This document shows, one piece after another, positions 1 through 7,873 of a stretch of 47,958 nucleotides of DNA. The DNA lies in the NCBI GenBank assembly GCA_902763865.1, contig CACWTR010000019.1:1-47958 (forward strand), in the 5' to 3' direction. The notes beneath the pieces are model-generated. The model saw nothing but the letters and a program-made list of their open reading frames with translations. It searched no databases and was not told where the DNA came from. Within the stretch, counting starts at the first letter, position 1. Every line of letters begins with the position of its first letter. This DNA comes from an uncultured Bacteroidales bacterium (GTDB taxonomy: Bacteria > Bacteroidota > Bacteroidia > Bacteroidales > Bacteroidaceae). Both the position numbers and the translations under genes were made by a program.

Positions 1-105
1 CCCTCCAGCCTCTCCAGCCTCTCCCCATCCCTCTCCCGTGGGAGAGGGGGTTCTCCCCCTAGAGGGCAATTGCCCGTTGGTAGCGGAGCAATTGGGGAGA
101 AGGCG
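1..105. repeat. Palindromic repeat interrupting the DUF3987-like gene
   Basis: This GC-rich stretch contains the inverted pair CTCTCCC/GGGAGAG at 32-48 and a GGGCAATTGCCC palindrome at 63-74. A close relative, read on the opposite strand, lies inside the glycosyltransferase gene at about 17600-17634. It replaces the expected continuation of the gene at 59-496. The left boundary is not visible. Confidence 0.5.
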
Positions 106-496
106 GGAACCAGAAGGCTACGTCCGGGCGGACAGGCTTTTCCTTGTTCGCTCCTTTCGTCTTGACCTGCTTCTGCCACTCCACCAACTTCTTGAGTTCG
201 GTCTCGTCGTGCAGACGAAAAACGCGACAAATTGCCTCTACCAAATAGGACAATTGACCCTTGCCGGCTCCACTTTCGGCCACCAGATTGGCCATCATGC
301 CACATGGTTCCTTCCATGTGAGGTCGGGGTACTGAAATTCTGTGCCGCTGATGTGTGCACCCAGGATGGGGAAAAGCATAGGAACAAGGGGCTCGCGGAT
401 GTCATTTGATACCTGCGAGAGCAGGATTTTGATGCATTCTGTCCCTTTTCCGAGGTTCGGCATCTTAGGGGCAGAAGGTTTTGTGATGTCGTACAT
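59..496 (-). pseudogene. Truncated DUF3987-like (VirE/primase-helicase associated) gene
   Basis: The 145-residue product looks like the N-terminal part of the long DUF3987-type proteins found in Bacteroidales, often next to VirE-N domain genes. Visible features are a hydrophobic PLVPMLFPILGAHISG stretch (about residues 37-52), a VAESGAGKGQ segment resembling a P-loop (about 73-82), and a DVAFWFPP motif near residue 126. Family members are normally several hundred residues long. After FWFPP the reading frame runs into non-homologous SPQLLRYQRAIAL and stops. The switch coincides with a repeat at 1-105, so I read this as a gene interrupted by repeat DNA. The rest of the gene may lie left of the window. 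No canonical promoter was seen upstream. The family call rests on recalled similarity and is moderate. Confidence 0.55.
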
Positions 497-537
497 AGTT
501 GATAATCTGCTTTATAGATGAAACTTATACTCAGCCG

Positions 538-706
538 AGCGTTTCAGTTTCAGTTGTTTCAGTTGATTTCCGAAAGGGGCACATATTTCACTTTTCTTAT
601 ATATATTACTAATTATTAATTAGTTATATACCATAAGAAAGAGGGTTTGAAACATAACTGAACCTCGGAAACCCAACTGAAACTGAAACAACTGAAACAC
701 TCAGCC
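538..706. repeat. Long imperfect inverted repeat (TTTCAGTT/AACTGAAA family)
   Basis: Arms at about 538-576 and 664-706 are built from repeated TTTCAGTT and AACTGAAA words and are complementary over most of their length, with an AT-rich centre. They lie just upstream of the broken gene that starts at 496 on the minus strand. No gene is seen between 497 and 956. The role is unknown; it could be a control region or the remnant of a mobile element. Confidence 0.6.
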
Positions 707-731
707 TTTTTTACCTTTTCACTTTTTGTAC

Positions 732-829
732 TACCCTAGAAAAAGTTGAATGGTTTTTACCTTTTAACCCTGCCATAGGTTGAATGCCTGTTGGGTACTT
801 TAATTCTAACCCCTGGCAGAAGTTGAATG
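732..829. repeat. Three direct copies of an ACCCT...GTTGAATG motif
   Basis: GTTGAATG or its close form occurs at 745-752, 779-786 and 822-829. Each copy is preceded by a CCCT-containing sequence about 10 bases upstream. The start-to-start spacings are 34 and 43 bp. The spacing is uneven and there is no palindrome, so this does not look like CRISPR. The stretch overlaps a possible 43-codon minus-strand ORF at 757-888 that I do not regard as a proven gene. Confidence 0.5.
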
Positions 830-956
830 ATTTCCTCGTCATCCCCGATGGATTGCACGCGCTTATTGTATTTGTTTGTATTCTTCATCTTGTGATACTG
901 TTTGTGTTGATTGTATAACTTTTTTTCTTTTCTTTTGCATATATAGGAAGGAAAAC

Positions 957-987
957 TTTGTTATCTCGGATAATCTTTGTACTTTTG
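957..987 (+). promoter_or_regulatory. Promoter of nth
   Basis: TTTG at 957-960 and TACTTTTG at 980-987 are 19 bp apart. This matches the Bacteroidetes primary sigma factor consensus. It lies only 16 bases before the chosen start codon of nth and rules out the longer upstream start at 977. Confidence 0.75.
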
Positions 988-1003
988 CACCGTTCTAAAA
1001 ACA

Positions 1004-1657
1004 ATGACGATGACACGCAAACAGCTATATCGCGAGGTGGCGGCCTACTTCCGGCAGGCCATGCCGGAGGCAAAGACGGAACTTCACTACGACTCGCCCT
1101 TCCAGCTGCTCGTGGCCGTCATCCTGAGTGCGCAGTGCACGGACAAGCGCATCAACCAGGTCACGCCCCGCCTCTTCGAGGACTACCCCACAGCCGAGGC
1201 AATGGCGCTGGCTACACCCGAGGTCATCTACGACTACATCCGCTCCGTCTCCTACCCTAACAGCAAGGCAAAGCACCTGGTGGAGATGGCGCGGATGCTG
1301 CAGGAGAAGCATGGAGGCCAGGTGCCTCAGGACATGAAGGAGCTGACGGCCCTGCCCGGCGTGGGCCGCAAGACGGCCAACGTCGTGCTGAGCGTAGTCT
1401 GGGGCGAGGCACGGATGGCTGTCGATACCCACGTCTTCCGCGTCAGCCACAGGCTGGGACTGGTGCCGCCGTCGTGCACCACGCCTCTCTCCGTGGAGCG
1501 GATGCTCACCAAGTATTTCCACGAACAGGAGATTCCGGATGCCCATCATTGGCTCATCCTCCACGGGCGCTACGTCTGCACAGCCCTGCGCCCGAAGTGC
1601 CGGACGTGCGGCCTCGCCCACCTCTGCAAGACGCAGCAGGACAAAACACCCCGTTAG
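1004..1657 (+). CDS. nth: Endonuclease III (DNA glycosylase/AP lyase)
   Basis: Base-excision repair enzyme that removes oxidised pyrimidines and cuts at abasic sites. The 217-residue product matches the family's usual length of about 210. The helix-hairpin-helix ALPGVGRKTANVV carries the catalytic lysine (K123), and AVDTHVFRV carries the catalytic aspartate (D141). The 4Fe-4S cluster ligands C192, C199, C202 and C208 show the expected C-x6-C-x2-C-x5-C spacing. The start at 1004 is preferred over a frame-open GTG/ATG-like start at 977 because the latter lies inside the promoter; ATG at 1010 is also possible. Pgk follows in the same direction but has its own promoter, so the two need not be one operon. 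Confidence 0.95.
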   Translation: MTMTRKQLYREVAAYFRQAMPEAKTELHYDSPFQLLVAVILSAQCTDKRINQVTPRLFEDYPTAEAMALATPEVIYDYIRSVSYPNSKAKHLVEMARMLQEKHGGQVPQDMKELTALPGVGRKTANVVLSVVWGEARMAVDTHVFRVSHRLGLVPPSCTTPLSVERMLTKYFHEQEIPDAHHWLILHGRYVCTALRPKCRTCGLAHLCKTQQDKTPR

Positions 1658-1679
1658 GCGCAAAATAATTGCCTTTCCC

Positions 1680-1710
1680 TTGCATAATCGCATAAGAAGT
1701 CGTAACTTTG
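1680..1710 (+). promoter_or_regulatory. Promoter of pgk
   Basis: TTG at 1680-1682 and TAACTTTG at 1703-1710, separated by 20 bp, fit the Bacteroidetes promoter. The predicted 5' leader to the pgk start is about 60 nt and A-rich. Confidence 0.7.
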
Positions 1711-1773
1711 CAACGCAAAAAAACAGAGGAGCCGACTAAACGAACATCAACACTATAAAATTCTTATTACATT

Positions 1774-3042
1774 ATGACAATCAGCGAATTCAACTTTGCC
1801 GGCAAGAAGGCAATCGTGCGCGTTGACTTCAACGTGCCCCTGAACGAGAACGGAGAGATCACGGACGACACCCGCATCCGCGGTGCGCTGCCCACCCTGA
1901 AGAAGATTATCGCCGATGGCGGTGCTGCCATCATCATGAGCCACATGGGCAAGCCCAAGGGCAAGGTGAACCCCAAGCTGTCCCTCAGCCAGATTCGTGC
2001 TGCCGTGGAGAAGGCCCTGGGCTGTCCCGTCAGCTTCGCGCCCGACTGCGCCAAGGCTCAGGACGCTGCCGCTGCCCTGAAGATGGGCGAGGCACTCCTG
2101 CTGGAAAACCTCCGCTACTATCCCGAGGAAGAAGGCAAGCCTGTAGGCATCGACAAAGAAGACCCCGGTTACGAGGAGGCCAAGAAGGCCATGAAGGCCA
2201 GACAGAAGGAGTTCGCCAAGTCACTGGCCTCCTATGCCGACTGCTACGTGATGGATGCCTTTGGCACCGCTCACCGTAAGCACGCCTCGACAGCCGTCAT
2301 TGCCGACTACTTCGATGCCGACAACAAGATGCTCGGCTTCCTGATGGAGAAGGAAGTCCAAGCCGTGGATAACGTACTCTCCAACATCAAGCGCCCCTTC
2401 GTCGCCATCATGGGCGGCTCGAAGGTCAGCACAAAGATTGGCATCATCGAGAACCTGCTGGGCAAGGTCGATAAGCTCATCCTCTGCGGCGGCATGACCT
2501 ACACCTTCATGAAGGCTCACGGCGGTGAAATCGGCAACAGCATCGTAGAGCTCGACAAGCTCGACGTGGCTCTCGGCGTAGAGGAGATGGCCAAGAAGAA
2601 CGGCGTGGAACTCGTTCTGGCCGAGGACAGCGTATGCTGCACAGGCTACGACTTCGGCACGTTCAGCGTGAAGCCCGGTGCACAGGTGAAGATCTTCCCC
2701 TCCAATGCTATCGAAGACGGTTGGGACGGCCTCGACGTAGGCCCCAAGAGTCAGGCAAAGTTCGCCAAGGCCATCGAGGGTGCCAAGACAATCCTCTGGA
2801 ACGGCCCCGCAGGTTGCTTCGAGTGCGACGAGTTCTGCGCCGGCAGCCGTGCCGTAGGCGAGGCAGTAGCCAAAGCCACAGCCGAAGGTGCTTTCTCACT
2901 CATCGGCGGCGGCGACAGCGTAGCCTGCGTCCACAAGTTCGGCCTTGAGGACAAGGTAAGCTACATCTCCACCGGCGGCGGTGCCCTGCTCGAGGCTATC
3001 GAAGGCAAGGTGCTTCCCGGCGTGGCTGCCATCAAGGGCTAA
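1774..3042 (+). CDS. pgk: Phosphoglycerate kinase
   Basis: Glycolytic enzyme that transfers phosphate from 1,3-bisphosphoglycerate to ADP in the cytoplasm. The N-terminal substrate motif [10 protein letters not shown], the SHMGKPKG loop, GTAHRKHAS, the GGSKVSTKI segment and the C-terminal [14 protein letters not shown] nucleotide-binding loop are all present. At 422 residues it is longer than the E. coli enzyme (387) mainly because of an extra lysine-rich stretch after LRYYPEEEG (about residues 114-148). I associate this insertion with Bacteroidetes PGKs. It is transcribed from its own promoter. No hairpin terminator was seen before the next gene, which begins 63 bp downstream, so read-through is likely. 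Confidence 0.97.
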   Translation: MTISEFNFAGKKAIVRVDFNVPLNENGEITDDTRIRGALPTLKKIIADGGAAIIMSHMGKPKGKVNPKLSLSQIRAAVEKALGCPVSFAPDCAKAQDAAAALKMGEALLLENLRYYPEEEGKPVGIDKEDPGYEEAKKAMKARQKEFAKSLASYADCYVMDAFGTAHRKHASTAVIADYFDADNKMLGFLMEKEVQAVDNVLSNIKRPFVAIMGGSKVSTKIGIIENLLGKVDKLILCGGMTYTFMKAHGGEIGNSIVELDKLDVALGVEEMAKKNGVELVLAEDSVCCTGYDFGTFSVKPGAQVKIFPSNAIEDGWDGLDVGPKSQAKFAKAIEGAKTILWNGPAGCFECDEFCAGSRAVGEAVAKATAEGAFSLIGGGDSVACVHKFGLEDKVSYISTGGGALLEAIEGKVLPGVAAIKG

Positions 3043-3057
3043 GCCGTAGCGAAAAGG

Positions 3058-3166
3058 TAAAAAAAGAAAAAGTGAAAAGGTGAAAAGGTGAAAAAGGTGC
3101 GTACCATGACTAAACGTTATTATCCGCTCTTCCTTTTTCATCTCTTCACCTTTTTCTTTTTTATAG
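3058..3166 (+). repeat. Inverted repeat spanning the start of the lipoprotein gene
   Basis: An A/G-rich left arm (3058-3100, repeated GTGAAAAGG words) is complementary to a C/T-rich right arm (about 3129-3166, CCTTTTTCATCTCTTCACC and following). The start codon at 3106 lies in the loop. The right arm encodes most of the signal peptide. In mRNA the pair could form a hairpin near the translation start. Confidence 0.6.
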
Positions 3167-4050
3167 TGTACTCCTGCACACATCATCAGCAGCAGGAGGC
3201 CACACCACCCCCGGCGGACAGCATCGTCAACGACACCGCCTCCCTGCGCATCGCCGTCATGCCGGCCATGAGCTGCCTGCCAGCCTATTATGCAGAATGG
3301 AGCGGACTGGCCGACAGCATCGGGCTGGACATTCAGTTGCTGCGCTTTCAGGCACAAATGGACATCGACACCGCCATCCTCTTTGGTCATGCCGACATCG
3401 CCTTCACCGACCTGATACGCATCCAGCGCCTGTCGAAGGACGTAGCACTCCGCCCCATCGCTTCATGCGAAGAACCACTCTCGCTCATCTCCCTCGGGAC
3501 AAAGCGCGTAAAGAACATCAACCAGATGAAGGAACAGATGATAGCCGTGAGCCGACTCTCCGCCACCGACTACTGGTGCGACCGCCTGCTGGACAGCACG
3601 CGCACCAGCCACGACGACATCTACCGCCCGCAGGTGAACGACGTGCGCCTCCGGGCCGAGATGCTGCGGCAAGGACTCATCGACGCGGCCATGATGGGAG
3701 AGCCCTTCGCCACATGGATGACAAAGCTCGGGAACAAACGGCTCTACACCTCAGCAGGCAAGCGTCCCTGGCTCTATGCATGGGCTGCCTGCCCGTCTGC
3801 CACCGAAGTGCAGCAGCGCGACTTCCTGAACCTGATGGACACAGCCCTCGTCTGCCTCTCCGACGAAAGTCAGGCCACCTTGCTGCGCGACATCCTGAAG
3901 CAAGAGTACCAACTGCCGCCGGCCCTTGCCGACACACTTGAACTGCCCCCGCTCAAGAGGGTATCCACCATCCGACAAAACGACACCGCAGAAGCCGCAA
4001 GATGGCTCGACGGAAAAAAGACAATCAGAAAGAATGCTCCTCGACACTAA
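3106..4050 (+). CDS. Periplasmic solute-binding lipoprotein (NMT1/SsuA-like)
   Basis: The 314-residue product begins with a Phe-rich signal peptide and a lipobox-like VYSC (C24), so it is probably anchored to a membrane. The mature part begins LRIAVMPAMSCLPAYYAEWSGL and continues with an ILFGHADIAFTDLIRI segment. This is the layout of type 2 periplasmic binding proteins of the NMT1/SsuA/TauA group. The substrate cannot be read from the sequence. No ABC permease or ATPase gene is adjacent. Instead the gene overlaps the TPR gene by 17 bp, which suggests coupled translation. A GTG at 3088 is also in frame, but ATG at 3106 gives a more usual signal peptide. Confidence 0.65.
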   Translation: MTKRYYPLFLFHLFTFFFFIVYSCTHHQQQEATPPPADSIVNDTASLRIAVMPAMSCLPAYYAEWSGLADSIGLDIQLLRFQAQMDIDTAILFGHADIAFTDLIRIQRLSKDVALRPIASCEEPLSLISLGTKRVKNINQMKEQMIAVSRLSATDYWCDRLLDSTRTSHDDIYRPQVNDVRLRAEMLRQGLIDAAMMGEPFATWMTKLGNKRLYTSAGKRPWLYAWAACPSATEVQQRDFLNLMDTALVCLSDESQATLLRDILKQEYQLPPALADTLELPPLKRVSTIRQNDTAEAARWLDGKKTIRKNAPRH

Positions 4051-6166
4051 AACCCTACGAAACATCTCGCAGGAAGGCCTGCAAAGCTTTGCACAGGGCC
4101 ACATTCTGGACGGCATTTCTGCCCTGCACACACTCCTGCCGTACGTAGGCACAGAAGACGTCGTCCGCGTCGGTGCAGAGAGTCTCGAAAAGAACTACCA
4201 CTACATGCTCTCCTTCCTGCGAAGCGGGGGCGACGACGAGAAGCGAAGGGAAGTGCAGGCCAAGTTGCAAAGGCGGGGCGCCGTCCTCGTCGAGCACGCC
4301 AGCCGCGCCATCCGTCTCAGCCAAGCCTCCGACCACTACAGCAAGGCATTCAACCGTCTGAAGGACAATTACGAAAACCCGGTGACCGACATCCCCGCCA
4401 AGTGGCAAGGCCTGCTCACGCCGGAGGAAACGCCCCAAGTGCAGGATGACCTCTTCGACCTCCTTTGGACATCGCCCGTCTGGACGGCACAGGACACAGC
4501 CCTCTGGTACGACTTCCTGTCCCGTCAGCGCGACATCGTTCAGCAGCACCTCATCGGAGCCATCTTTCTCTCCACATGGGAGCACTACGACGCAGAGAAG
4601 GTGGGGATGCTCTGCCTCATGGCCGTGGGCGAATGCCATCGCACCCGTCTCTCGGCTACTGCCTACCTGTTGCTGCTCCGCCTCCGCCACAAAGAGCTGG
4701 TGCCCCTGATGCCGCCACTGCCCGACAGCCTCCGCTCGAAGCGGGGGAAGTCCCTCGTCGCACAGGTGCAATACGAAATGCTCCTCATGCTTCTCTCCGA
4801 ACAGGACATGAGGCAAGAGATGGAGGAATCGGAAGCCCTCACGAAGAACATGCTCTCCGGACAAAAGGACATGAGCCTCCAGAGCATCAAGGACCTCATC
4901 GAGCTGAAGGGGCGCTACCTGAAAAACCGCCTCGAGCGAGGACTCGACCCCAACCTCTCCAAGGCGCCGCTGCTGCACAGCTGCAAGTACATGCAACGCG
5001 TCTCCCATTGGTTCCTGCCCTTTGACAAGACCCACCCCCTCTTCCAGTCCATCATGATAGACGATGCAGGCAACGAGAAGCAGTCCTTCTCCCTCATGAT
5101 GGACCTCGTCATGGACTGCGATGTCGATAAGATGGCAACCCTCTATCTCATGGCTCACGACAAAGACTTCTCCCAAGCCATTCGCCAGATGGATGAGCAG
5201 CAACTGCCCAACATGGAGGGTGCCGAGATTCCGGAGTACAACATCCGCTTCATCATGCAGGACCTCTACCGCTTCTTCTTCCACTCTCCCCTGAGCCAGC
5301 AACTCAAGAACCCTTTCCGCGAAGAACAGCCCCTGCTCGACCAGCCGGACCTCGCCCCGCTCTTCACCCCCGACGAATACGTCAGCTGCTGCAACCTGCT
5401 CTTCGAGACCGGACACGGGCAGCAAGCCATCGACCTCCTGGACGAACTCATCAGCCGCGAGGGAGCCAGCGCTTCCGCCCTACACCTCAAGGGCCTGATA
5501 CTGACCCGCCAGAAGAAATACGCCGAAGCCGTTTCCTGCCTCCGAGCTGCCGAAGTGCTGCAACCGGACAAGACCAGCATCCTGCGCCTCCTGGCCGAGT
5601 GCTGTGCCGCACTCCACCGGTTCGAGGAAGAGCTGGAATACCTGCAGCGCCTCTCCGAGCTCCATCCCGACGACCCCACCTACCGCCGCCTCCTGCCGAT
5701 GGCACTGGTCAAGACCGGCAAGCGAGAAGAAGCCCTGAAACTCCTCTTCAAGCTCGACTACGAAATGCCGGACGGCGACCTGCTTATCATCGACAGCATC
5801 GCAGCCATAGCTTTCACGAGCGGCAAGCTCGACATAGCAGAGCGCTACACGGAGAAGAGCGAGCAGCTGAGGCTGCAGAAGGCTGACACACCCGCATTCG
5901 GCACCGCGGACATCGCATGGTCCAACCAGCTGCGGATGGGACACATACGCCTCCTTCAGGGCAACTGGAAAGAAAGCATCGACCACTACGAACAGTTCAT
6001 CAACCGCTACTGCGAAATGCCCGGCAAGGATGCCAAAGCAGCCATCGCACAGTTCGACCGCGAACAGGACATGCTCGTCTCCCGAGGCATCGCCCGGGAA
6101 GACATCCTGCTCATCCACGACATTCTGCAGTCTGCTACAGAAAACGCTCCCGGACCCGAAGCCTGA
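4034..6166 (+). CDS. Large TPR-repeat protein of unknown function
   Basis: This 710-residue protein has no signal peptide or membrane segment and is probably cytoplasmic. TPR-like helical pairs are clearest at about residues 450-640, for example ALHLKGLILTRQKKYAEAV and LLAECCAALHRFEEELEYL. The N-terminal two thirds are helical but match nothing I recognise. The frame is open back to 3926, but ATG at 4034 (MLLDTKTLRN) is the sensible start because it overlaps the upstream lipoprotein end by only 17 bp. The pair may act together, with the TPR protein as a scaffold; that is inference from overlap alone. An array repeat and a terminator-like hairpin follow the stop codon. Confidence 0.75.
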   Translation: MLLDTKTLRNISQEGLQSFAQGHILDGISALHTLLPYVGTEDVVRVGAESLEKNYHYMLSFLRSGGDDEKRREVQAKLQRRGAVLVEHASRAIRLSQASDHYSKAFNRLKDNYENPVTDIPAKWQGLLTPEETPQVQDDLFDLLWTSPVWTAQDTALWYDFLSRQRDIVQQHLIGAIFLSTWEHYDAEKVGMLCLMAVGECHRTRLSATAYLLLLRLRHKELVPLMPPLPDSLRSKRGKSLVAQVQYEMLLMLLSEQDMRQEMEESEALTKNMLSGQKDMSLQSIKDLIELKGRYLKNRLERGLDPNLSKAPLLHSCKYMQRVSHWFLPFDKTHPLFQSIMIDDAGNEKQSFSLMMDLVMDCDVDKMATLYLMAHDKDFSQAIRQMDEQQLPNMEGAEIPEYNIRFIMQDLYRFFFHSPLSQQLKNPFREEQPLLDQPDLAPLFTPDEYVSCCNLLFETGHGQQAIDLLDELISREGASASALHLKGLILTRQKKYAEAVSCLRAAEVLQPDKTSILRLLAECCAALHRFEEELEYLQRLSELHPDDPTYRRLLPMALVKTGKREEALKLLFKLDYEMPDGDLLIIDSIAAIAFTSGKLDIAERYTEKSEQLRLQKADTPAFGTADIAWSNQLRMGHIRLLQGNWKESIDHYEQFINRYCEMPGKDAKAAIAQFDREQDMLVSRGIAREDILLIHDILQSATENAPGPEA

Positions 6167-6190
6167 ATCAGACGGATTATTGGTCACACC

Positions 6191-6228
6191 CGACGCGAAC
6201 CCAAACTATTTTCACGACGTGAAAATTA
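6191..6228 (+). repeat. Broken copy of the 21-bp palindromic array (head plus one unit)
   Basis: The 17-bp head (6191-6207, CGACGCGAACCCAAACT) and one palindromic unit (6208-6228, TTTTCA...TGAAAA) match the starts of the full arrays at 27607 and 39803. The array ends exactly where the inverted-repeat-bounded element at 6229 begins. It starts 24 bp after the TPR gene stop codon. Confidence 0.7.
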
Positions 6229-6380
6229 ATGAGGCTGTGTCAGAATGAATGGCACAGCCCCCTTTTTTTGCTTTAACCACGAATTGCACGAATTACACGA
6301 ATTATTCAACTGCTGTTTGTCAGCTAATTATCGTGCAATTCGTGGTTTGGAAACTTTTCATTGTTTTGACACATCCTCAT
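6229..6380. mobile_element. MITE-like element with 17-bp terminal inverted repeats
   Basis: The ends ATGAGGCTGTGTCAGAA (6229-6245) and TTTTGACACATCCTCAT (6364-6380) are inverted repeats matching at 15 of 17 positions. Inside lies a perfect 17-bp inverted repeat (6275-6291 and 6331-6347) of the CACGAATT family. The element is 152 bp and has no coding capacity. It splits the 21-bp array. A related copy in the opposite orientation is at 21370-21504. No clear target-site duplication was found. Confidence 0.55.
6233..6269 (+). terminator. Intrinsic terminator after the TPR gene
   Basis: GGCTGTG (6233-6239) pairs with CACAGCC (6253-6259) and is followed by a C-run and seven T residues. It lies within the left end of the MITE-like element, so the element may supply the terminator. 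Confidence 0.65.
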
Positions 6381-6388
6381 AGTTTTAT

Positions 6389-6459
6389 GTCACGTTGGCT
6401 GAGATTCTGGTCACGTTGGCTGAGATTTTGGTTGCGTTGGCTGAGATTTTGGTTGCGCC
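6389..6459 (+). repeat. Three tandem 21-bp direct repeats (CACGTTGGCTGAGATT)
   Basis: Units at 6389-6409, 6410-6430 and 6431-6451 are nearly identical, with a partial fourth. The preceding TTTATGTCACGTTG resembles the sequence just after the array at 27707, so this is probably the tail of the same array locus. The remainder up to 6650 shows nothing I recognise. Confidence 0.65.
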
Positions 6460-6651
6460 TTGGGGAAGTATGGATGGAACATCGGGGAGTTTCCGCAAGA
6501 GCTTCGGGGTGGTCTGATTTACGGCTTGACGGCAGGAAAATGTTTTCTTAACTCGTGCAAAATACGGGGCCTTGGCTCGTTAAATAATCTTAAAAGTACG
6601 GTCCCGAGAGGACAAAGAGAACAATTCGGTATGACTTTTAGGATAGTGCGA

Positions 6652-6683
6652 TTCGGTTGGTAACGCATTTTTTTGTACCTTTG
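6652..6683 (+). promoter_or_regulatory. Promoter of the RND efflux operon
   Basis: TACCTTTG at 6676-6683 is a good -7 element, followed by GCAG as often seen. The -33 element is weak (TTCGG at 6652-6656). The leader to the start codon is about 45 nt. Confidence 0.65.
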
Positions 6684-6727
6684 CAGCCGCAAAAATCAAA
6701 TGATTTATCTAAAATACATTATATATT

Positions 6728-7867
6728 ATGAAAGAAAGAAGCTTTAGCTCGATGAGAACAACTCTTCTCCTGCTCCTTGCCCCCTGCTCCCTGCTCCTTT
6801 TCCTGAGCTCATGCGGCGGTAAGAATGCACAGATGCAGATGCCCGCTGCAAACTTTGAGACGATGACCGTCTCGACCAAGGATGTGACGATGACAACGAA
6901 GTACAGCGCCACGATTCGCGGACGGCAGGATATTGACATCATGCCCCAGGTGGGCGGTACGCTGACCAAGCTCTGCGTGACGGAGGGTCAGGAGGTGAAA
7001 GCCGGACAGACGCTGTTCATCATCGATCAGGTGCCCTATCAGGCTGCCCTGAACACCGCCGAGGCCACGCAAAAGGCTGCCACAGCCGGACTTGCCACGG
7101 CCCAGCTCAGCTACGACAGCAAGAAGAAGCTCTTCGACCAGCAGGTCATCAGCGACTTCGAACTGCAAACAGCCTATAACTCCCTGCTCAGCGCCAAGGC
7201 TCAGCTGGCTCAGGCTGACGCTCAGGTCACGAATGCACGCAACAGTCTGAGCTATACCGTGGTGAAGAGCCCGTCGAATGGCGTGGTAGGCACCCTGCCC
7301 TACCGCCAGGGCGCACTGGTCGGCCCCAGCATGCCCCAGCCGTTGACCACCGTGTCGGACAACACGCAGATGTACGTCTATTTCTCCATCAACGAGGCTC
7401 AGATGCTGACCATGACGCGAGAGAACGGCAGTGCCGAGGCAGCCGTGAGCGCCATGCCCGAGGTGAAGCTGATACTGGTTGACGGCAGCGAGTATCCGTA
7501 TGCCGGCAAGGTGGAAAGCGTGAGCGGCGTGGTAGATCGCAGCACCGGCACCGTACAGGTCCGTGCCGTCTTCGCCAACCCCGAGAAGCTCCTGCACAGC
7601 GGCAGCACCGGCTATGTGGTCATCCCAACGGTCTATAAGGAGAAAATCGTCATCCCGGCCACGGCAACCGTGCAGGTTCAGGACAAGTTCAAGGTTTATC
7701 TGGTCGATAAGGACAACATTGCCCACGAGCAGCTCGTCACCACCGAGCCCCTCTCCAGCGGCAAGGAATATGCGATAAAGTCCGGCCTGAAGGTGGGCGA
7801 CGTCATCGTGAAGGAAGGTGCCGGCATGCTCCGCGACGGCCAGAACGTAAAGCCAAACAAAGAATAA
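6728..7867 (+). CDS. RND efflux periplasmic adaptor (AcrA/MexA-like lipoprotein)
   Basis: Membrane fusion protein that links the inner-membrane pump to the outer-membrane channel. The 379-residue product has a signal peptide with lipobox LSSC (C29). The biotinyl-lipoyl half motifs are at about 70-100 (GGTLTKLCVTEGQEVKAGQ) and 175-200 (SPSNGVVGTLPYRQGALVG). A coiled-coil hairpin lies between them (about 100-170), followed by the beta-barrel (TVSDNTQMYVYFSINEAQ) and the membrane-proximal domain. It is 6 bp upstream of the pump gene and is the first gene of a three-gene operon. The hydrophobic signal core is encoded by a CTCCTTGCCCCC-type repeat. A shorter start at 6752 is possible. Substrates are not predictable. 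Confidence 0.92.
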   Translation: MKERSFSSMRTTLLLLLAPCSLLLFLSSCGGKNAQMQMPAANFETMTVSTKDVTMTTKYSATIRGRQDIDIMPQVGGTLTKLCVTEGQEVKAGQTLFIIDQVPYQAALNTAEATQKAATAGLATAQLSYDSKKKLFDQQVISDFELQTAYNSLLSAKAQLAQADAQVTNARNSLSYTVVKSPSNGVVGTLPYRQGALVGPSMPQPLTTVSDNTQMYVYFSINEAQMLTMTRENGSAEAAVSAMPEVKLILVDGSEYPYAGKVESVSGVVDRSTGTVQVRAVFANPEKLLHSGSTGYVVIPTVYKEKIVIPATATVQVQDKFKVYLVDKDNIAHEQLVTTEPLSSGKEYAIKSGLKVGDVIVKEGAGMLRDGQNVKPNKE

Positions 7868-7873
7868 GAAGCA

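Noticed and set aside
757-888. 43-codon minus-strand ORF (MKNTNKYNK...)
   Set aside because: No promoter, no recognised homology and it is built partly from the GTTGAATG repeats.
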